DNA from: Anaeromyxobacter sp.
Lineage (GTDB): Bacteria > Myxococcota > Myxococcia > Myxococcales > Anaeromyxobacteraceae
Assembly (NCBI GenBank): GCA_016718565.1
Contig: JADKCZ010000001.1
Span: forward strand, 682,001-746,000
Direction: 5' to 3'
Length of the DNA: 64,000 bases
The stretch's first letter is position 1; every line of letters begins with the position of its first letter. The notes under the pieces are model-generated. The model made no database searches, was not told where the DNA came from, and worked only from the letters and a program-made list of their open reading frames with translations. Below, one piece after another: positions 1-8,374 of the stretch. The position numbers were made by a program, and so were the translations under genes.

Positions 1-478
1 GCTCGCCCGGCGCCGGCCGCAGGTGCGCCGAGGCGGCGAAGAGCAGGTCGCGCTGGCCGGCCAGCGTGAGCCGGAGCGTCAGCACCAGGTCGGGGTCGGT
101 CTCGCGGCTCCGCCCCTCCAGCGCCCCGTAGAGCGCCGCGTCGGCGCCGAGCAGCTCGGCCAGCTCGAGGGCGCTCGAGGCCGAGAGCCCCTCCGGCAGC
201 TCGAGCGGCGTGCCGTCGAAGAGGGCGCGCAGGTCGTCGGGCGGCAGGAGGCGGGTGCGGCCCTGGTCCACCGCGCCGGCCAGGGCGGCGGTGGCGGCGG
301 CGGCGGCGCGCGGCGCGTCCGAGCCGCTCTCCAGCGGCGCCAGGACGAGGCAGCGGACCCGCGCCAGCTCGGCCTCGCGCAGCACCAGGCCGTCCGGGCG
401 GGGGGCGGGGTCCCGGACCGGTGGCGCGGCGGCGCAGGCCGCGGCGAGGAGGAGCAGGACGGCGGGGAGTCGGAGCAT
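1..478 (-). CDS. putative lipoprotein, 3' end cut off by the window
   Basis: The ATG at 478 opens a frame that stays open to the window edge (159 codons seen), so the C-terminus is missing. The N-terminus is a short leucine/alanine signal peptide ending in a lipobox (LAAAC), so the mature protein should be lipid-anchored. The visible mature part is alanine- and leucine-rich, with text such as 'LLGADAALYGALEG' that resembles the nucleotide-like fold of small outer-membrane-associated lipoproteins predicted to sense or assemble at the envelope. No specific family can be assigned. It is divergent from phoB, with a 128-bp gap that carries the Pho-box-like heptamers. Lipoprotein call is good; function unknown. 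Confidence 0.7.
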   Translation of the reverse strand, partial: MLRLPAVLLLLAAACAAAPPVRDPAPRPDGLVLREAELARVRCLVLAPLESGSDAPRAAAAATAALAGAVDQGRTRLLPPDDLRALFDGTPLELPEGLSASSALELAELLGADAALYGALEGRSRETDPDLVLTLRLTLAGQRDLLFAASAHLRPAPGE

Positions 479-542
479 GGCCCTCCATCGTACCCCGGGT
501 TCCGGCCGCCGGGTGACCCCTTCGGGGCCTGTCCCGGTGACG

Positions 543-582
543 CCGTCACCCTTCCGTTGCACGCGCTCCCCCCGCCTGTCAC
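543..582 (+). promoter_or_regulatory. candidate Pho box upstream of phoB
   Basis: Heptamers CCGTCAC (543-549), CCGTTGC (554-560) and CTGTCAC (576-582) lie in 11-bp phase; the unit expected at 565 is degenerate. PhoB sites in other bacteria are direct repeats of CTGTCAT-like heptamers with an 11-bp period. The last copy ends 24 bases before the phoB GTG, consistent with autoregulation. The same pattern recurs before the porin and pstC. Confidence 0.55.
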
Positions 583-606
583 GGTGACGTGGCCTAAAGG
601 CACCCC

Positions 607-1308
607 GTGACCACCGTCCTCCTCGTCGACGACGAGCGCGATCTCCTCTCCGTCCTGGACTTCAACCTGCGCGCCGCGGGGTTCGAGACCATCCTGGCCA
701 CGCGCGGCGAGGAGGCGCTGCTGGCGCTGCGCCGCCGCCTGCCCGACCTGGTGCTGCTCGACCTCATGCTGCCGGACATCCCGGGCACCGAGGTCTGCCG
801 CCGCATCAAGGCCGACCCGCGCACCCGCCACGTGCCGGTGGTCATGCTCACCGCCAAGGGCGAGGAGGTCGACCGGGTGGTGGGCTTCGAGCTGGGGGCC
901 GACGACTACGTCACCAAGCCCTTCTCGGTGCGGGAGCTGACGCTGCGGCTCAAGGCCATCCTGCGCCGCGCCGCCGGCGGGCGGGTGGCGGAGCGGCCGC
1001 GCGAGCAGGTCGGGCCCATCAAGGTGGACGTGGACGCCCACCGGGTCTTCGTGGACGGCGCCGAGGTGACGCTCACCCCGCTGGAGTTCAAGCTGCTCGG
1101 CACCTTCATGGCGCGGCTGGGCCGGGTGCAGTCGCGCGAGCAGCTGCTGGAGGACGTCTGGGAGATGTCGCCGGAGGTGGAGACGCGCACCGTGGACACC
1201 CACGTGAAGCGGCTGCGCGAGAAGCTGGGCAGCGGCCGCGACCTGCTCGAGACGGTGCGCGGCGTGGGCTACCGGCTGGTGGATCCGGGCGAGCAGGGGC
1301 AGGGGTAG
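607..1308 (+). CDS. phoB: phosphate regulon response regulator PhoB
   Basis: 233-residue OmpR/PhoB-type response regulator that activates phosphate-starvation genes when phosphorylated. The receiver domain (about 1-120) shows the acidic pair D8/D9, phospho-acceptor D52 in 'LLDLMLPD' and K104 in 'TKPF'. The C-terminal winged helix (about 135-230) has the family's 'TPLEFKLLGTF' and 'VDTHVKRLREKLG' blocks. The GTG start at 607 is preceded by AAAGG at 596-600. The next gene begins directly after the stop codon, so phoB and phoR form one operon. The identification rests on residues plus the pst genes downstream. Confidence 0.93.
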   Translation: MTTVLLVDDERDLLSVLDFNLRAAGFETILATRGEEALLALRRRLPDLVLLDLMLPDIPGTEVCRRIKADPRTRHVPVVMLTAKGEEVDRVVGFELGADDYVTKPFSVRELTLRLKAILRRAAGGRVAERPREQVGPIKVDVDAHRVFVDGAEVTLTPLEFKLLGTFMARLGRVQSREQLLEDVWEMSPEVETRTVDTHVKRLREKLGSGRDLLETVRGVGYRLVDPGEQGQG

Positions 1309-2457
1309 GTGGCCTCCATCGGCCACACGCCGCTGTCGGCGGCCCTGAAGGCGCTGCGCACCGAGCTGCACGGCGGGCCGCGCGCCGACCTCGGCAACGA
1401 CGTGACCGAGCTGGCGGCGCTGCTGCTGGAGCGCGAGCTGCGCCGCTTCGCCACGGTGCGCGACCCGGCCGAGCAGGAGCTGCTCTCCTCCCTGCCGGAC
1501 GCCGCCGCGGTGGTGTCCAAGGACGGCCGGGTCAAGGCCTGCAACGCCGCCTTCGACGCGCTGGCGGCCGGCGGGCGGGCCGCCGGCATGACCCCGCTCG
1601 AGGTGACGCGCAGCGCCGAGCTGGCCGAGGCGGTGAAGCGGGCGCTGGAGGGGACGGCCCGGCGCCTCGATCTCGACCTGCCGCGCCGCTCCTTCTCGGC
1701 GCAGCTCACCCCGCTGCTGCGCGGCGAGGTGCTGGTGCTGCTGCGCGACACCACCGAGGAGCGGCGCGCCGCCGCCACCCGGCGCGACTTCGTGGCCAAC
1801 GCCTCGCACGAGCTGCGCACCCCGGTGGCGGCCATCCGCGGCGCCGCCGAGACCCTGCTGGGCGGCGCGCTGGAGCAGCCGGAGGCGGCCCGGCACTTCG
1901 TGGAGATGGTGCACCGCCAGGCCGAGCGGCTGTCGCGCCTCACCCAGGACCTGCTGGACCTGTCGCGCCTGGAGTCGCGGCAGTGGCGCTTCGACGTGGC
2001 GCCGGTGGACCTGGCCACGCTGGCCCGCACCGCCGTGGAGCTGCACGCGCCGGCGGCCCAGAAGAAGGGGCTGGCGCTGGGCGCCGAGGTGCCCGAGGGG
2101 CTGTGCGCGCTGGGCGACCCCAGGGCGCTGGAGCAGGTGGTGGTCAACCTGGTGGACAACGCGGTCAAGTACACGCTGACCGGCGGCGTCACCCTGGCCG
2201 CGGCGACGCGGGGCGAGGACGTGCTCCTCACGGTCAGCGACACCGGCCCGGGCATCGAGCCGCACCACCTGGCCCGCCTCTTCGAGCGGTTCTACCGCGT
2301 CGATCCAGGTCGGGCCCGCGAGGCGGGCGGCACCGGCCTGGGGCTGGCCATCGCCAAGCACCTGGTGCAGGGCATGGCGGGCGAGATCACGGTGAGCAGC
2401 GGCGCGGCGGGCACCCGCTTCGAGGTCCGCCTGCCGGGCGTGCCGGCCGGGCGCTGA
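1309..2457 (+). CDS. phoR: PhoR-like sensor histidine kinase without membrane segments
   Basis: 382-residue histidine kinase starting at a GTG that abuts the phoB stop. After about 55 residues comes a PAS-like region (about 60-150). The kinase core follows: H box 'NASHELRTP' with H about 167, N box 'VVNLVDNAVKYT', G1 'DTGPGIE', F box 'FERFYRVD' and G2 'GTGLGLAIA'. This is the PhoR/PhoB pairing of phosphate control, in which PhoR phosphorylates PhoB under starvation and the Pst-PhoU complex inhibits it. No hydrophobic stretch long enough for a transmembrane helix is visible, unlike the membrane-anchored PhoR of enterics, so this form appears cytosolic. Confidence 0.9.
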   Translation: MASIGHTPLSAALKALRTELHGGPRADLGNDVTELAALLLERELRRFATVRDPAEQELLSSLPDAAAVVSKDGRVKACNAAFDALAAGGRAAGMTPLEVTRSAELAEAVKRALEGTARRLDLDLPRRSFSAQLTPLLRGEVLVLLRDTTEERRAAATRRDFVANASHELRTPVAAIRGAAETLLGGALEQPEAARHFVEMVHRQAERLSRLTQDLLDLSRLESRQWRFDVAPVDLATLARTAVELHAPAAQKKGLALGAEVPEGLCALGDPRALEQVVVNLVDNAVKYTLTGGVTLAAATRGEDVLLTVSDTGPGIEPHHLARLFERFYRVDPGRAREAGGTGLGLAIAKHLVQGMAGEITVSSGAAGTRFEVRLPGVPAGR

Positions 2458-2518
2458 TCCGGGTGGCCGCCCGGCGCGGCGGCGACCCCCCGTGCGCAGG
2501 GGACCGCAGCGGCCCCGC

Positions 2519-2608
2519 CCGTCACCGTCCCGCCACACGGGCCGGCCTCCGCCGCCTCGTCGGTGACGCCTTCACCGAGTCGTCACGCGGCCGCCCCCGC
2601 GGCGCCAC
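2519..2608 (+). promoter_or_regulatory. two candidate Pho-box arrays upstream of the porin
   Basis: Array 1: CCGTCAC at 2519-2525 and CCGCCAC at 2530-2536, with a weaker CCGCCTC at 2552, all 11-bp phased. Array 2: CCTTCAC at 2569, TCGTCAC at 2580, CCGCCCC at 2591 and GCGCCAC at 2602, again exactly 11 bp apart. Both lie in the 222-bp gap between phoR and the porin ATG at 2680. This suggests the porin-pstS unit has its own PhoB-dependent promoter. Confidence 0.55.
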
Positions 2609-2679
2609 GGCCCCCTCCTAAAACCCCCGCCATCCGAGCAAGCGCTCGCTCCCACCACCAGACAAGGGGCCGTCCCGTC

Positions 2680-3882
2680 ATGACCACCCGCTTCATCGCT
2701 CTCACCGCCGCGCTGGCGCTCGCGCCAGCCGCCTTCGCCGCCGACGAGGCCGTCGTGTTCGACCCCACCGCCCTCGAGGGCAAGGTCGACTCGCTGGCCG
2801 AGCAGTACGCCGAGACCAAGAACGACGTCCTCAGCATGAAGCGGCTCAAGCTCTCGGGCTACATCCAGGCCCGCTACGCCTGGCTGGAGGCCGCCAGCTA
2901 CAACGGCTCGGCCGGCGCCACCGCCCCCACCACCCCGACCAACAACGGCCTCTTCATCCGCCGCGGCCGCTTCAAGACGGTCTACGACGCCGACTGGTCG
3001 CAGTACACCATCCAGATCGACGTCATCCCCTCCGGCCTCTCCATGAAGGAGGGCTACGCCACGGTGAAGCTGCCCATGGGCATGGCCATCGACGCCGGCC
3101 TGCAGCTCTTCCCGTTCGGCTACGAGGTCTTCGCCCGCTCCTCCTCCGACCTCGACACCCTGGAGCGCTCGCGCGTCACCAGCGCCTTCCTGGGCGGCGA
3201 GTACGACCTGGGCGTGGCGCTGAAGGGCAAGCTCTCGCTGGTCAACTTCAAGGTCGGCCTCTTCAACGGCAACGGCGTCAACTCCGGCCAGCTGGGCCGC
3301 GACAACGACCAGCTCAAGGACGTCATCGGCCGCGCCTGGGTCGACATGGGCGTGGTCACCGCCGGCCTCTCCGGCTGGTACGGCAAGACCATCAACTACG
3401 CCCGCGCCGACGACAAGGCGTACGACCGCAACCGCGTGGCGGTGGACGCCCAGCTCTACCTCGACCTGCTGCCCTTCGGCGGCACCGCCCTCAAGGGCGA
3501 GTACATGTGGGGCCACACCACCATCGGCAACAACAGCGGCAACCTGGGCGCCGGCGGCAACCTGCCCAACCTGACCTCGGCGGCCCCGGTGGCCACCGGC
3601 TCCGGCTTCTACGCCATGGTGGTGCAGAACATCGCCAAGCCCTACCAGCTGGCGGTCAAGTACGAGCAGTACATGCCGAACCACACCGTGGACATCTCGG
3701 CCGCCACCAGCGCGACCGTCAAGGTGCAGAAGGAGCTGCAGGTGGCCCTGCACGCCTACCTGGGCGGCAACTACAAGCTCTCGGCGGCCTACTACCACCC
3801 CATGAACGGCGAGAAGGGCGCGGCGGCCGCGTCCGACCCGAAGGCCGACCAGTTCATCCTGCAGGCCCAGGCCAAGTTCTAG
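2680..3882 (+). CDS. phosphate-type outer-membrane porin (OprO/OprP-like)
   Basis: 400-residue outer-membrane protein with a clear signal peptide ending 'APAAFA'. A short coiled-coil-like segment follows, then a long alternating beta pattern ('LKLSGYIQARYAW', 'FIRRGRFKTVYDADWSQYTIQIDV') and a C-terminal 'FILQAQAKF' ending in the phenylalanine typical of assembled beta-barrels. The order N-terminal coiled coil then barrel is that of the porin O/P family, whose founding members take up phosphate and polyphosphate. Position between phoBR and pstS, behind Pho-box-like repeats, supports phosphate entry across the outer membrane. The ATG at 2680 is chosen over upstream in-frame codons because it begins the signal peptide. 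Substrate specificity is inferred from context. Confidence 0.85.
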   Translation: MTTRFIALTAALALAPAAFAADEAVVFDPTALEGKVDSLAEQYAETKNDVLSMKRLKLSGYIQARYAWLEAASYNGSAGATAPTTPTNNGLFIRRGRFKTVYDADWSQYTIQIDVIPSGLSMKEGYATVKLPMGMAIDAGLQLFPFGYEVFARSSSDLDTLERSRVTSAFLGGEYDLGVALKGKLSLVNFKVGLFNGNGVNSGQLGRDNDQLKDVIGRAWVDMGVVTAGLSGWYGKTINYARADDKAYDRNRVAVDAQLYLDLLPFGGTALKGEYMWGHTTIGNNSGNLGAGGNLPNLTSAAPVATGSGFYAMVVQNIAKPYQLAVKYEQYMPNHTVDISAATSATVKVQKELQVALHAYLGGNYKLSAAYYHPMNGEKGAAAASDPKADQFILQAQAKF

Positions 3883-3994
3883 CCAGGGAGTGACCGGGGC
3901 GTGCTGCCGCGCCCCGCATGGCGCGCCCCGGCCACCTCCTCCACCACTACGATCCAGCCACCCCACGACCTCGAAGCACCAGGAGACACCCCCC

Positions 3995-4813
3995 ATGAAG
4001 CGTATCGCTCTCGCCCTCGCCGCGGCCCTCAGCCTCGCGCCGGCGCTCGCCCAGGCGGCCGTCACCGTCAAGGGCTCGGACACCATGGTCATCCTGGCCC
4101 AGCGCTGGGCCGAGACCTACATGAACAAGAACGCCGGCAAGAAGGTCCAGGTGACCGGCGGCGGCTCGGGCACCGGCATCGCGGCGCTCGTCAACGGCAC
4201 CACCGACGTGGCCAACTCCTCCCGCCCCATCAAGGCCGACGAGTCTGCCAAGGTGCGCGACCGCTACAACGTGCTGCCGACCGAGACCGCGGTGGCCAAG
4301 GACGGCCTGGCGGTCTACGTGCACGAGTCGAACGGCGTGACCCAGCTCACCATGGCCCAGCTCGAGTCGATCTACCTGGGCGACGTCACCAACTGGAAGC
4401 AGGTCGGCGGCGCCGACGCCCCCGTGGTCCTCTACTCCCGTGAGAACTCGTCCGGCACCTACGTCTTCTTCAAGGACAACGTCCTCAAGGGCGAGGACTT
4501 CGCCGCCAGCGCCCAGACCCTCCCGGGCACCGCGGCGGTGGTCAACGCCGTCTCCAAGGAGAAGAACGGCATCGGCTACGGCGGCGCCGCCTACGCCAAG
4601 GGGGTCAAGGAGGTGAAGATCGTCGGCAAGGACGGCCAGGGCTACCTGCCGACCGCCGAGAACGTGAAGAGCGGCAAGTACCCGCTCTCCCGGGCGCTCT
4701 TCGTCTACACCCGCGGCAAGCCGTCCGGCGAGGCCAAGGAGTTCATCGACTACTGCCTCTCCGCCGAGGGCCAGGCGGTCGTCACCACGGTGGGCTACTT
4801 CCCCGTGAAGTGA
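3995..4813 (+). CDS. pstS: phosphate-binding protein PstS of the high-affinity ABC transporter
   Basis: 272-residue periplasmic substrate-binding protein with a standard signal peptide ending 'ALAQA' and no lipobox cysteine. Phosphate-contact blocks are visible: 'KGSDTM' near the mature N-terminus, 'GGGSGTGI', 'NSSRPIK' and 'NSSGTYVFF'. It delivers phosphate to PstC-PstA. The ATG at 3995 follows AGGAGA at 3981-3986. The preceding in-frame region from 3890 lacks a signal peptide and is not used. It lies 112 bp behind the porin without a clear Pho box of its own, so it is probably cotranscribed with the porin. Confidence 0.94.
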   Translation: MKRIALALAAALSLAPALAQAAVTVKGSDTMVILAQRWAETYMNKNAGKKVQVTGGGSGTGIAALVNGTTDVANSSRPIKADESAKVRDRYNVLPTETAVAKDGLAVYVHESNGVTQLTMAQLESIYLGDVTNWKQVGGADAPVVLYSRENSSGTYVFFKDNVLKGEDFAASAQTLPGTAAVVNAVSKEKNGIGYGGAAYAKGVKEVKIVGKDGQGYLPTAENVKSGKYPLSRALFVYTRGKPSGEAKEFIDYCLSAEGQAVVTTVGYFPVK

Positions 4814-4815
4814 CG

Positions 4816-4855
4816 CCGTCACGGTCCCGTCACACGGCCGCCACGGGCTCGTCAT
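4816..4855 (+). promoter_or_regulatory. four-unit candidate Pho box upstream of pstC
   Basis: Four heptamers start at 4816 (CCGTCAC), 4827 (CCGTCAC), 4838 (CCGCCAC) and 4849 (TCGTCAT), each exactly 11 bp after the last. This is the period of tandem PhoB subunits on DNA. The array begins just after the pstS stop and ends 24 bases before the pstC GTG, so pstCAB-phoU probably has a separate PhoB-controlled promoter. It is the most regular of the arrays in this locus. Confidence 0.65.
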
Positions 4856-4879
4856 CCCCACCTGAGAGATCACGCGCCC

Positions 4880-5872
4880 GTGACGGCCATGACCAAGACC
4901 CTGCATGGAGCGGCCAGCCCGCTCGGCACCATCCGGCGGCGGCAGTTCCGGGAGGGGGCCATCGAGCTCGGCGTCACGCTCGTGGCCCTCACCGGGATCG
5001 CCGCCGTCGTCCTGATCTTCGTCTTCGTGGCGCGCGAGGCGCTGCCGCTCTTCTCGAACCCGGAGCTGGCCAAGGAGACCGACCTCGGCCGCATGTTCCT
5101 GCCGCAGGTCTGGCGGGCCGGGCGGGCCGCCACCTACACCTGGCAGCCGGTCGGCGCCATCCCCAAGTACTCGATGATCCCGCTCTTCGTCGGCACCCTC
5201 AAGGTCACCCTGGTGGCCATGAGCGTGGCGGTGCCGGTGGGGATCGCGGCGGCCGTCTTCTCCTCCGAGTTCGCCCCGCCGAAGCTGCGCGAGGTCCTCA
5301 AGCCGGTCATCGAGCTGCTGGCCGGCATCCCCTCGGTGGTCCTGGGCTTCTTCGCCCTGGTGGTCCTGGCCACCTGGCTGCAGTCCGCCTTCGGCTTCAC
5401 CTCCCGCCTCAACGCCGTCACCGCCGGCCTGGCGCTGGCCCTCACCATCATCCCGGTCATCTACACCGTGAGCGAGGACGCCCTCACGGCGGTGCCGGGC
5501 AGCTACCGCGAGGCCTCGCTGGCGCTGGGGGCCACCCGCTGGGAGACCGCCTTCCGCGTGGTGCTGCCGGCGGCCGCCCCGGGCGTGCTGGCCGCGGTGG
5601 TGCTCGGCTTCGGCCGGGCCATCGGCGAGACCATGATCGTGCTGATGGCCTCGGGCAACGCGGCCCAGACCACCTGGTCCTTCGGCGACTCCATCCGCAC
5701 CCTGCCGGCCACCATCGCCGCCGAGATGGGCGAGGTGGTCTTCGGCGGTGGGCACTACGCGGTGCTGTTCTTCATCGGCATCGAGCTCTTCCTCTTCACC
5801 TTCGTCCTCAACAGCCTGGCCGCTCTCGTCGTGGGCCGGCTGGTGCGCCGCATGTCGGGGGCGGCCACGTGA
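4880..5872 (+). CDS. pstC: phosphate ABC transporter permease PstC
   Basis: 330-residue inner-membrane permease. A first helix lies near residues 25-50, a large extracytoplasmic loop follows, and the rest is a binding-protein-dependent permease domain. The EAA loop that docks on PstB is visible as 'SYREASLALGATRWETAFRVVLP'. With PstA it forms the phosphate channel. The GTG at 4880 gives an N-terminus MTAMTKTL; an in-frame ATG at 4889 is an alternative. The stop overlaps the pstA start (GTGA), indicating translational coupling. PstC rather than PstA is assigned from gene order and the longer N-terminal loop. Confidence 0.93.
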   Translation: MTAMTKTLHGAASPLGTIRRRQFREGAIELGVTLVALTGIAAVVLIFVFVAREALPLFSNPELAKETDLGRMFLPQVWRAGRAATYTWQPVGAIPKYSMIPLFVGTLKVTLVAMSVAVPVGIAAAVFSSEFAPPKLREVLKPVIELLAGIPSVVLGFFALVVLATWLQSAFGFTSRLNAVTAGLALALTIIPVIYTVSEDALTAVPGSYREASLALGATRWETAFRVVLPAAAPGVLAAVVLGFGRAIGETMIVLMASGNAAQTTWSFGDSIRTLPATIAAEMGEVVFGGGHYAVLFFIGIELFLFTFVLNSLAALVVGRLVRRMSGAAT

Positions 5873-6783
5873 GCCTCTCCGCGCGCAAGGCCGTCGGGGC
5901 CGGCCTGACCGGCCTGACCGGGGCGGCCGCCGCCCTGATCGTCGTCATGCTGGGCTTCATCCTGTGGGACGTGGTGGCCGGCGGCTGGACCCGCATCTCG
6001 CTCGAGTTCCTCACCCAGGCGCCCAGCCAGGGCATGACCGAGGGCGGCATCTTCCCGGCCATCTACGGCACCGCCATCCTCACCCTGCTCATGACCGTGG
6101 CGGTCATGCCGGTGGGCGTGCTCACCGCCATCTACCTGCACGAGTACGCCCCCAAGGGCGGCCGCCTGGCCGGGCTGGTGCGCATCGCGGTGCAGAACCT
6201 GGCCGGGGTGCCCTCCATCGTCTTCGGCCTCTTCGGCCTGGGCTTCTTCATCCAGTTCGTCGGGCGAGGCATGGACCGGGCGCTCTCCGCCGAGGGGGCC
6301 CTCACCTACGGCCAGCCGGCCCTCATCTGGGCGGCGCTGACCCTGGCCATCCTGACCCTGCCGGTGGTCATCGTCTCCACCGAGGAGGCGCTGCGGGCCG
6401 TGCCGCGCGAGTGGCGCGACGCCTCGCTGGCGCTGGGCGCCACCAAGTCGCAGACCCTGGCGCGGGTCATCCTGCCCTCGGCGGTGCCGGGCATCCTCAC
6501 CGGCGCCATCCTGGCGGTGGCGCGGGGCGCGGGCGAGGTGGCCCCCATCCTCTTCACCGGGGTGGCCTACTTCCTGCCCGACCTGCCCACCAGCTTCTTC
6601 TCCCAGTTCATGCACCTCGGCTACCACGTCTACGTGCTGGCCACCCAGTCCACCGACGTGGAGGCCACCAAGCCGCTGCTCTACGCCACGGTGCTGGTGC
6701 TGCTCACGCTCACCTTCACCCTCAACCTGGTCGCCATCGTGCTGCGCATCCGCAGCCGCCGCGCCGCCGCCAGCGGTCACTGA
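5869..6783 (+). CDS. pstA: phosphate ABC transporter permease PstA
   Basis: 304-residue permease partner of PstC. It begins at GTG 5869 inside the pstC stop codon. Hydrophobic segments run throughout, starting with 'AAAALIVVMLGFILWDVVAGG'. The EAA coupling loop 'EWRDASLALGATKSQTLARVILP' is near residue 180. 'GVPSIVFGLFGLGFF' matches the Pst permease consensus. The frame is also open far upstream over pstC in an unrelated reading, which is discarded. Six bases separate its stop from pstB. Confidence 0.93.
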   Translation: MSLSARKAVGAGLTGLTGAAAALIVVMLGFILWDVVAGGWTRISLEFLTQAPSQGMTEGGIFPAIYGTAILTLLMTVAVMPVGVLTAIYLHEYAPKGGRLAGLVRIAVQNLAGVPSIVFGLFGLGFFIQFVGRGMDRALSAEGALTYGQPALIWAALTLAILTLPVVIVSTEEALRAVPREWRDASLALGATKSQTLARVILPSAVPGILTGAILAVARGAGEVAPILFTGVAYFLPDLPTSFFSQFMHLGYHVYVLATQSTDVEATKPLLYATVLVLLTLTFTLNLVAIVLRIRSRRAAASGH

Positions 6784-6789
6784 GATCCC

Positions 6790-7569
6790 ATGAGCCCCGA
6801 GACCGTCCCCCCGCCCCGCGCCAAGATGGAGGCGCGCGACCTCCAGATCTCCTACGGCCCCAAGGTGGCCGTGAAGGGGGTCACCCTGGCCATGACGGAG
6901 CACCGGGTCACGGCGCTGATCGGGCCGTCGGGCTGCGGCAAGTCCACCTTCCTGCGGGCCCTCAACCGGATGAACGACCTCATCCCCGGCGCCAGCATGC
7001 AGGGCCAGGTGCTGCTGGACGGGGAGAGCGTGCTGCAGGGGAGCCTCGACGTGGTGGAGCTGCGCCGCCGGGTCGGCATGGTCTTCCAGAAGTCCAACCC
7101 CTTCCCCAAGTCGATCTTCGAGAACGTGGCCTACGGGCTGCGGGTGGCCGGCCAGAAGGACCGGAAGCTCCTCGACGAGCGGGTCGAGCGGTCGCTGCGG
7201 GGCGCCGCCCTGTGGGACGAGGTGAAGGACCGGCTGGCCGAGAGCGCCATGGGGCTGTCGGGCGGCCAGCAGCAGCGCCTGTGCATCGCCCGCGCCCTGG
7301 CCATCGAGCCTGAGGTGCTGCTGATGGACGAGCCGGCCAGCGCCCTCGACCCCATCGCCACCGCCAAGATCGAGGACCTGATCCACGAGCTGAAGGACCG
7401 CTACACCATCGCCATCGTCACCCACAACATGCAGCAGGCGGCCCGGGTCTCCGACCAGACCGCCTTCTTCTACATGGGCGAGCTGGTCGAGGTGGGCCCC
7501 ACCGAGCAGATCTTCACCAACCCGCGCGAGACGCGGACCGAGGACTACGTCACCGGGAAGTTCGGGTAG
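6790..7569 (+). CDS. pstB: phosphate ABC transporter ATP-binding protein PstB
   Basis: 259-residue ATPase that powers phosphate import through PstCA. Walker A 'GPSGCGKST' is near residues 45-53, followed by the Q-loop 'VFQKSNPFPKSI'. The ABC signature 'LSGGQQQRL' is near 155, Walker B 'VLLMDEPASALD' near 176-187, and the switch histidine is in 'IVTHNMQQA'. Length and all motifs are standard for PstB. It ends 10 bases before the phoU start. Confidence 0.96.
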   Translation: MSPETVPPPRAKMEARDLQISYGPKVAVKGVTLAMTEHRVTALIGPSGCGKSTFLRALNRMNDLIPGASMQGQVLLDGESVLQGSLDVVELRRRVGMVFQKSNPFPKSIFENVAYGLRVAGQKDRKLLDERVERSLRGAALWDEVKDRLAESAMGLSGGQQQRLCIARALAIEPEVLLMDEPASALDPIATAKIEDLIHELKDRYTIAIVTHNMQQAARVSDQTAFFYMGELVEVGPTEQIFTNPRETRTEDYVTGKFG

Positions 7570-7579
7570 GCTCCCGGGC

Positions 7580-8278
7580 GTGAGCGCACACCACATGGCC
7601 AAGACGCACACCGACAAGGCCTACGAGGCCGAGCTGAAGTCCCTGCGTGAGCAGCTGCTCGAGATGGGGGGCCTGGTGGAGGCCGCCATCGCCGGCAGCG
7701 TGCGCGCGGTGGTGGAGCGCGACGCCGCCCTGGCCGAGCAGGTCAAGGTGAAGGACCGGGTGGTCAACCGGATGGAGGTGGCCATCGACCAGAGCTGCCG
7801 CCGCATCCTGGCGCTGCGCCAGCCGGCCGCCTCCGACCTGCGCTTCATCACCACCGCGCTCAAGATCGTCACCGACCTGGAGCGCATGGGCGACCTGGCG
7901 GTCAACATCTCGGAGCGGGCCGCCGACCTGGCCCAGGCGCCGGTGCTCCGGCCGCTGCACGACCTGGTCAAGCTGGCCGAGCTCTCCGAGGCGCAGCTCA
8001 AGCTGGCGCTGGACGCCTTCGTGACCGGCGACGTGGACCAGGCCGAGGCGGTGCTGAAGGGCGACGACCACCTCGACGCCCTCTACCTCAAGATCTTCAA
8101 CGAGCTGCTGGGCCTGATGATGGAGGACCCGCGCTCCATCCGGCGCGCCACCTCGCTGATGTTCGTCGCCAAGCACCTGGAGCGCTTCGGCGACCACGCC
8201 ACCAACCTGGCCGAGATGGTCATCTTCATGGTGCGCGGCACCGACGTGCGGCACCCCAAGAGCCGCGCCGAGGAGTAG
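7580..8278 (+). CDS. phoU: phosphate-signalling regulator PhoU
   Basis: 232 residues from GTG 7580, or 227 from the in-frame ATG at 7595. The all-helical protein consists of two PhoU repeats, each showing the metal-binding acidic helix: 'DLERMGDLAVNISERA' near residue 95 and 'HLERFGDHATNLAEMV' near 200. PhoU links the Pst transporter to PhoR and represses the regulon when phosphate is plentiful. It closes the pst operon and is followed by a perfect hairpin at 8323-8349. Confidence 0.94.
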   Translation: MSAHHMAKTHTDKAYEAELKSLREQLLEMGGLVEAAIAGSVRAVVERDAALAEQVKVKDRVVNRMEVAIDQSCRRILALRQPAASDLRFITTALKIVTDLERMGDLAVNISERAADLAQAPVLRPLHDLVKLAELSEAQLKLALDAFVTGDVDQAEAVLKGDDHLDALYLKIFNELLGLMMEDPRSIRRATSLMFVAKHLERFGDHATNLAEMVIFMVRGTDVRHPKSRAEE

Positions 8279-8322
8279 GCGGCGCGGGGGCTCCAGGCTG
8301 GGCCCGACGCACCGAAGCGCGC

Positions 8323-8349
8323 GGCCGTCGGTCCCGCGGACCGACGGCC
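8323..8349. terminator. perfect 12-bp hairpin between phoU and a convergent gene
   Basis: Arms GGCCGTCGGTCC (8323-8334) and GGACCGACGGCC (8338-8349) pair perfectly around a CGC loop. It sits between the converging ends of phoU and the small gene at 8375, as expected for a two-way terminator. There is no T-tract, so it may act with Rho or only stabilise 3' ends. Confidence 0.55.
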
Positions 8350-8374
8350 GTCCTCGTCCGGGAGCGGTGGCGCG

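Noticed and set aside
3890..3994. A longer N-terminus for PstS from an upstream in-frame start.
   Set aside because: The added residues are low in hydrophobicity and precede a complete signal peptide; the AGGAGA site fits the ATG at 3995.
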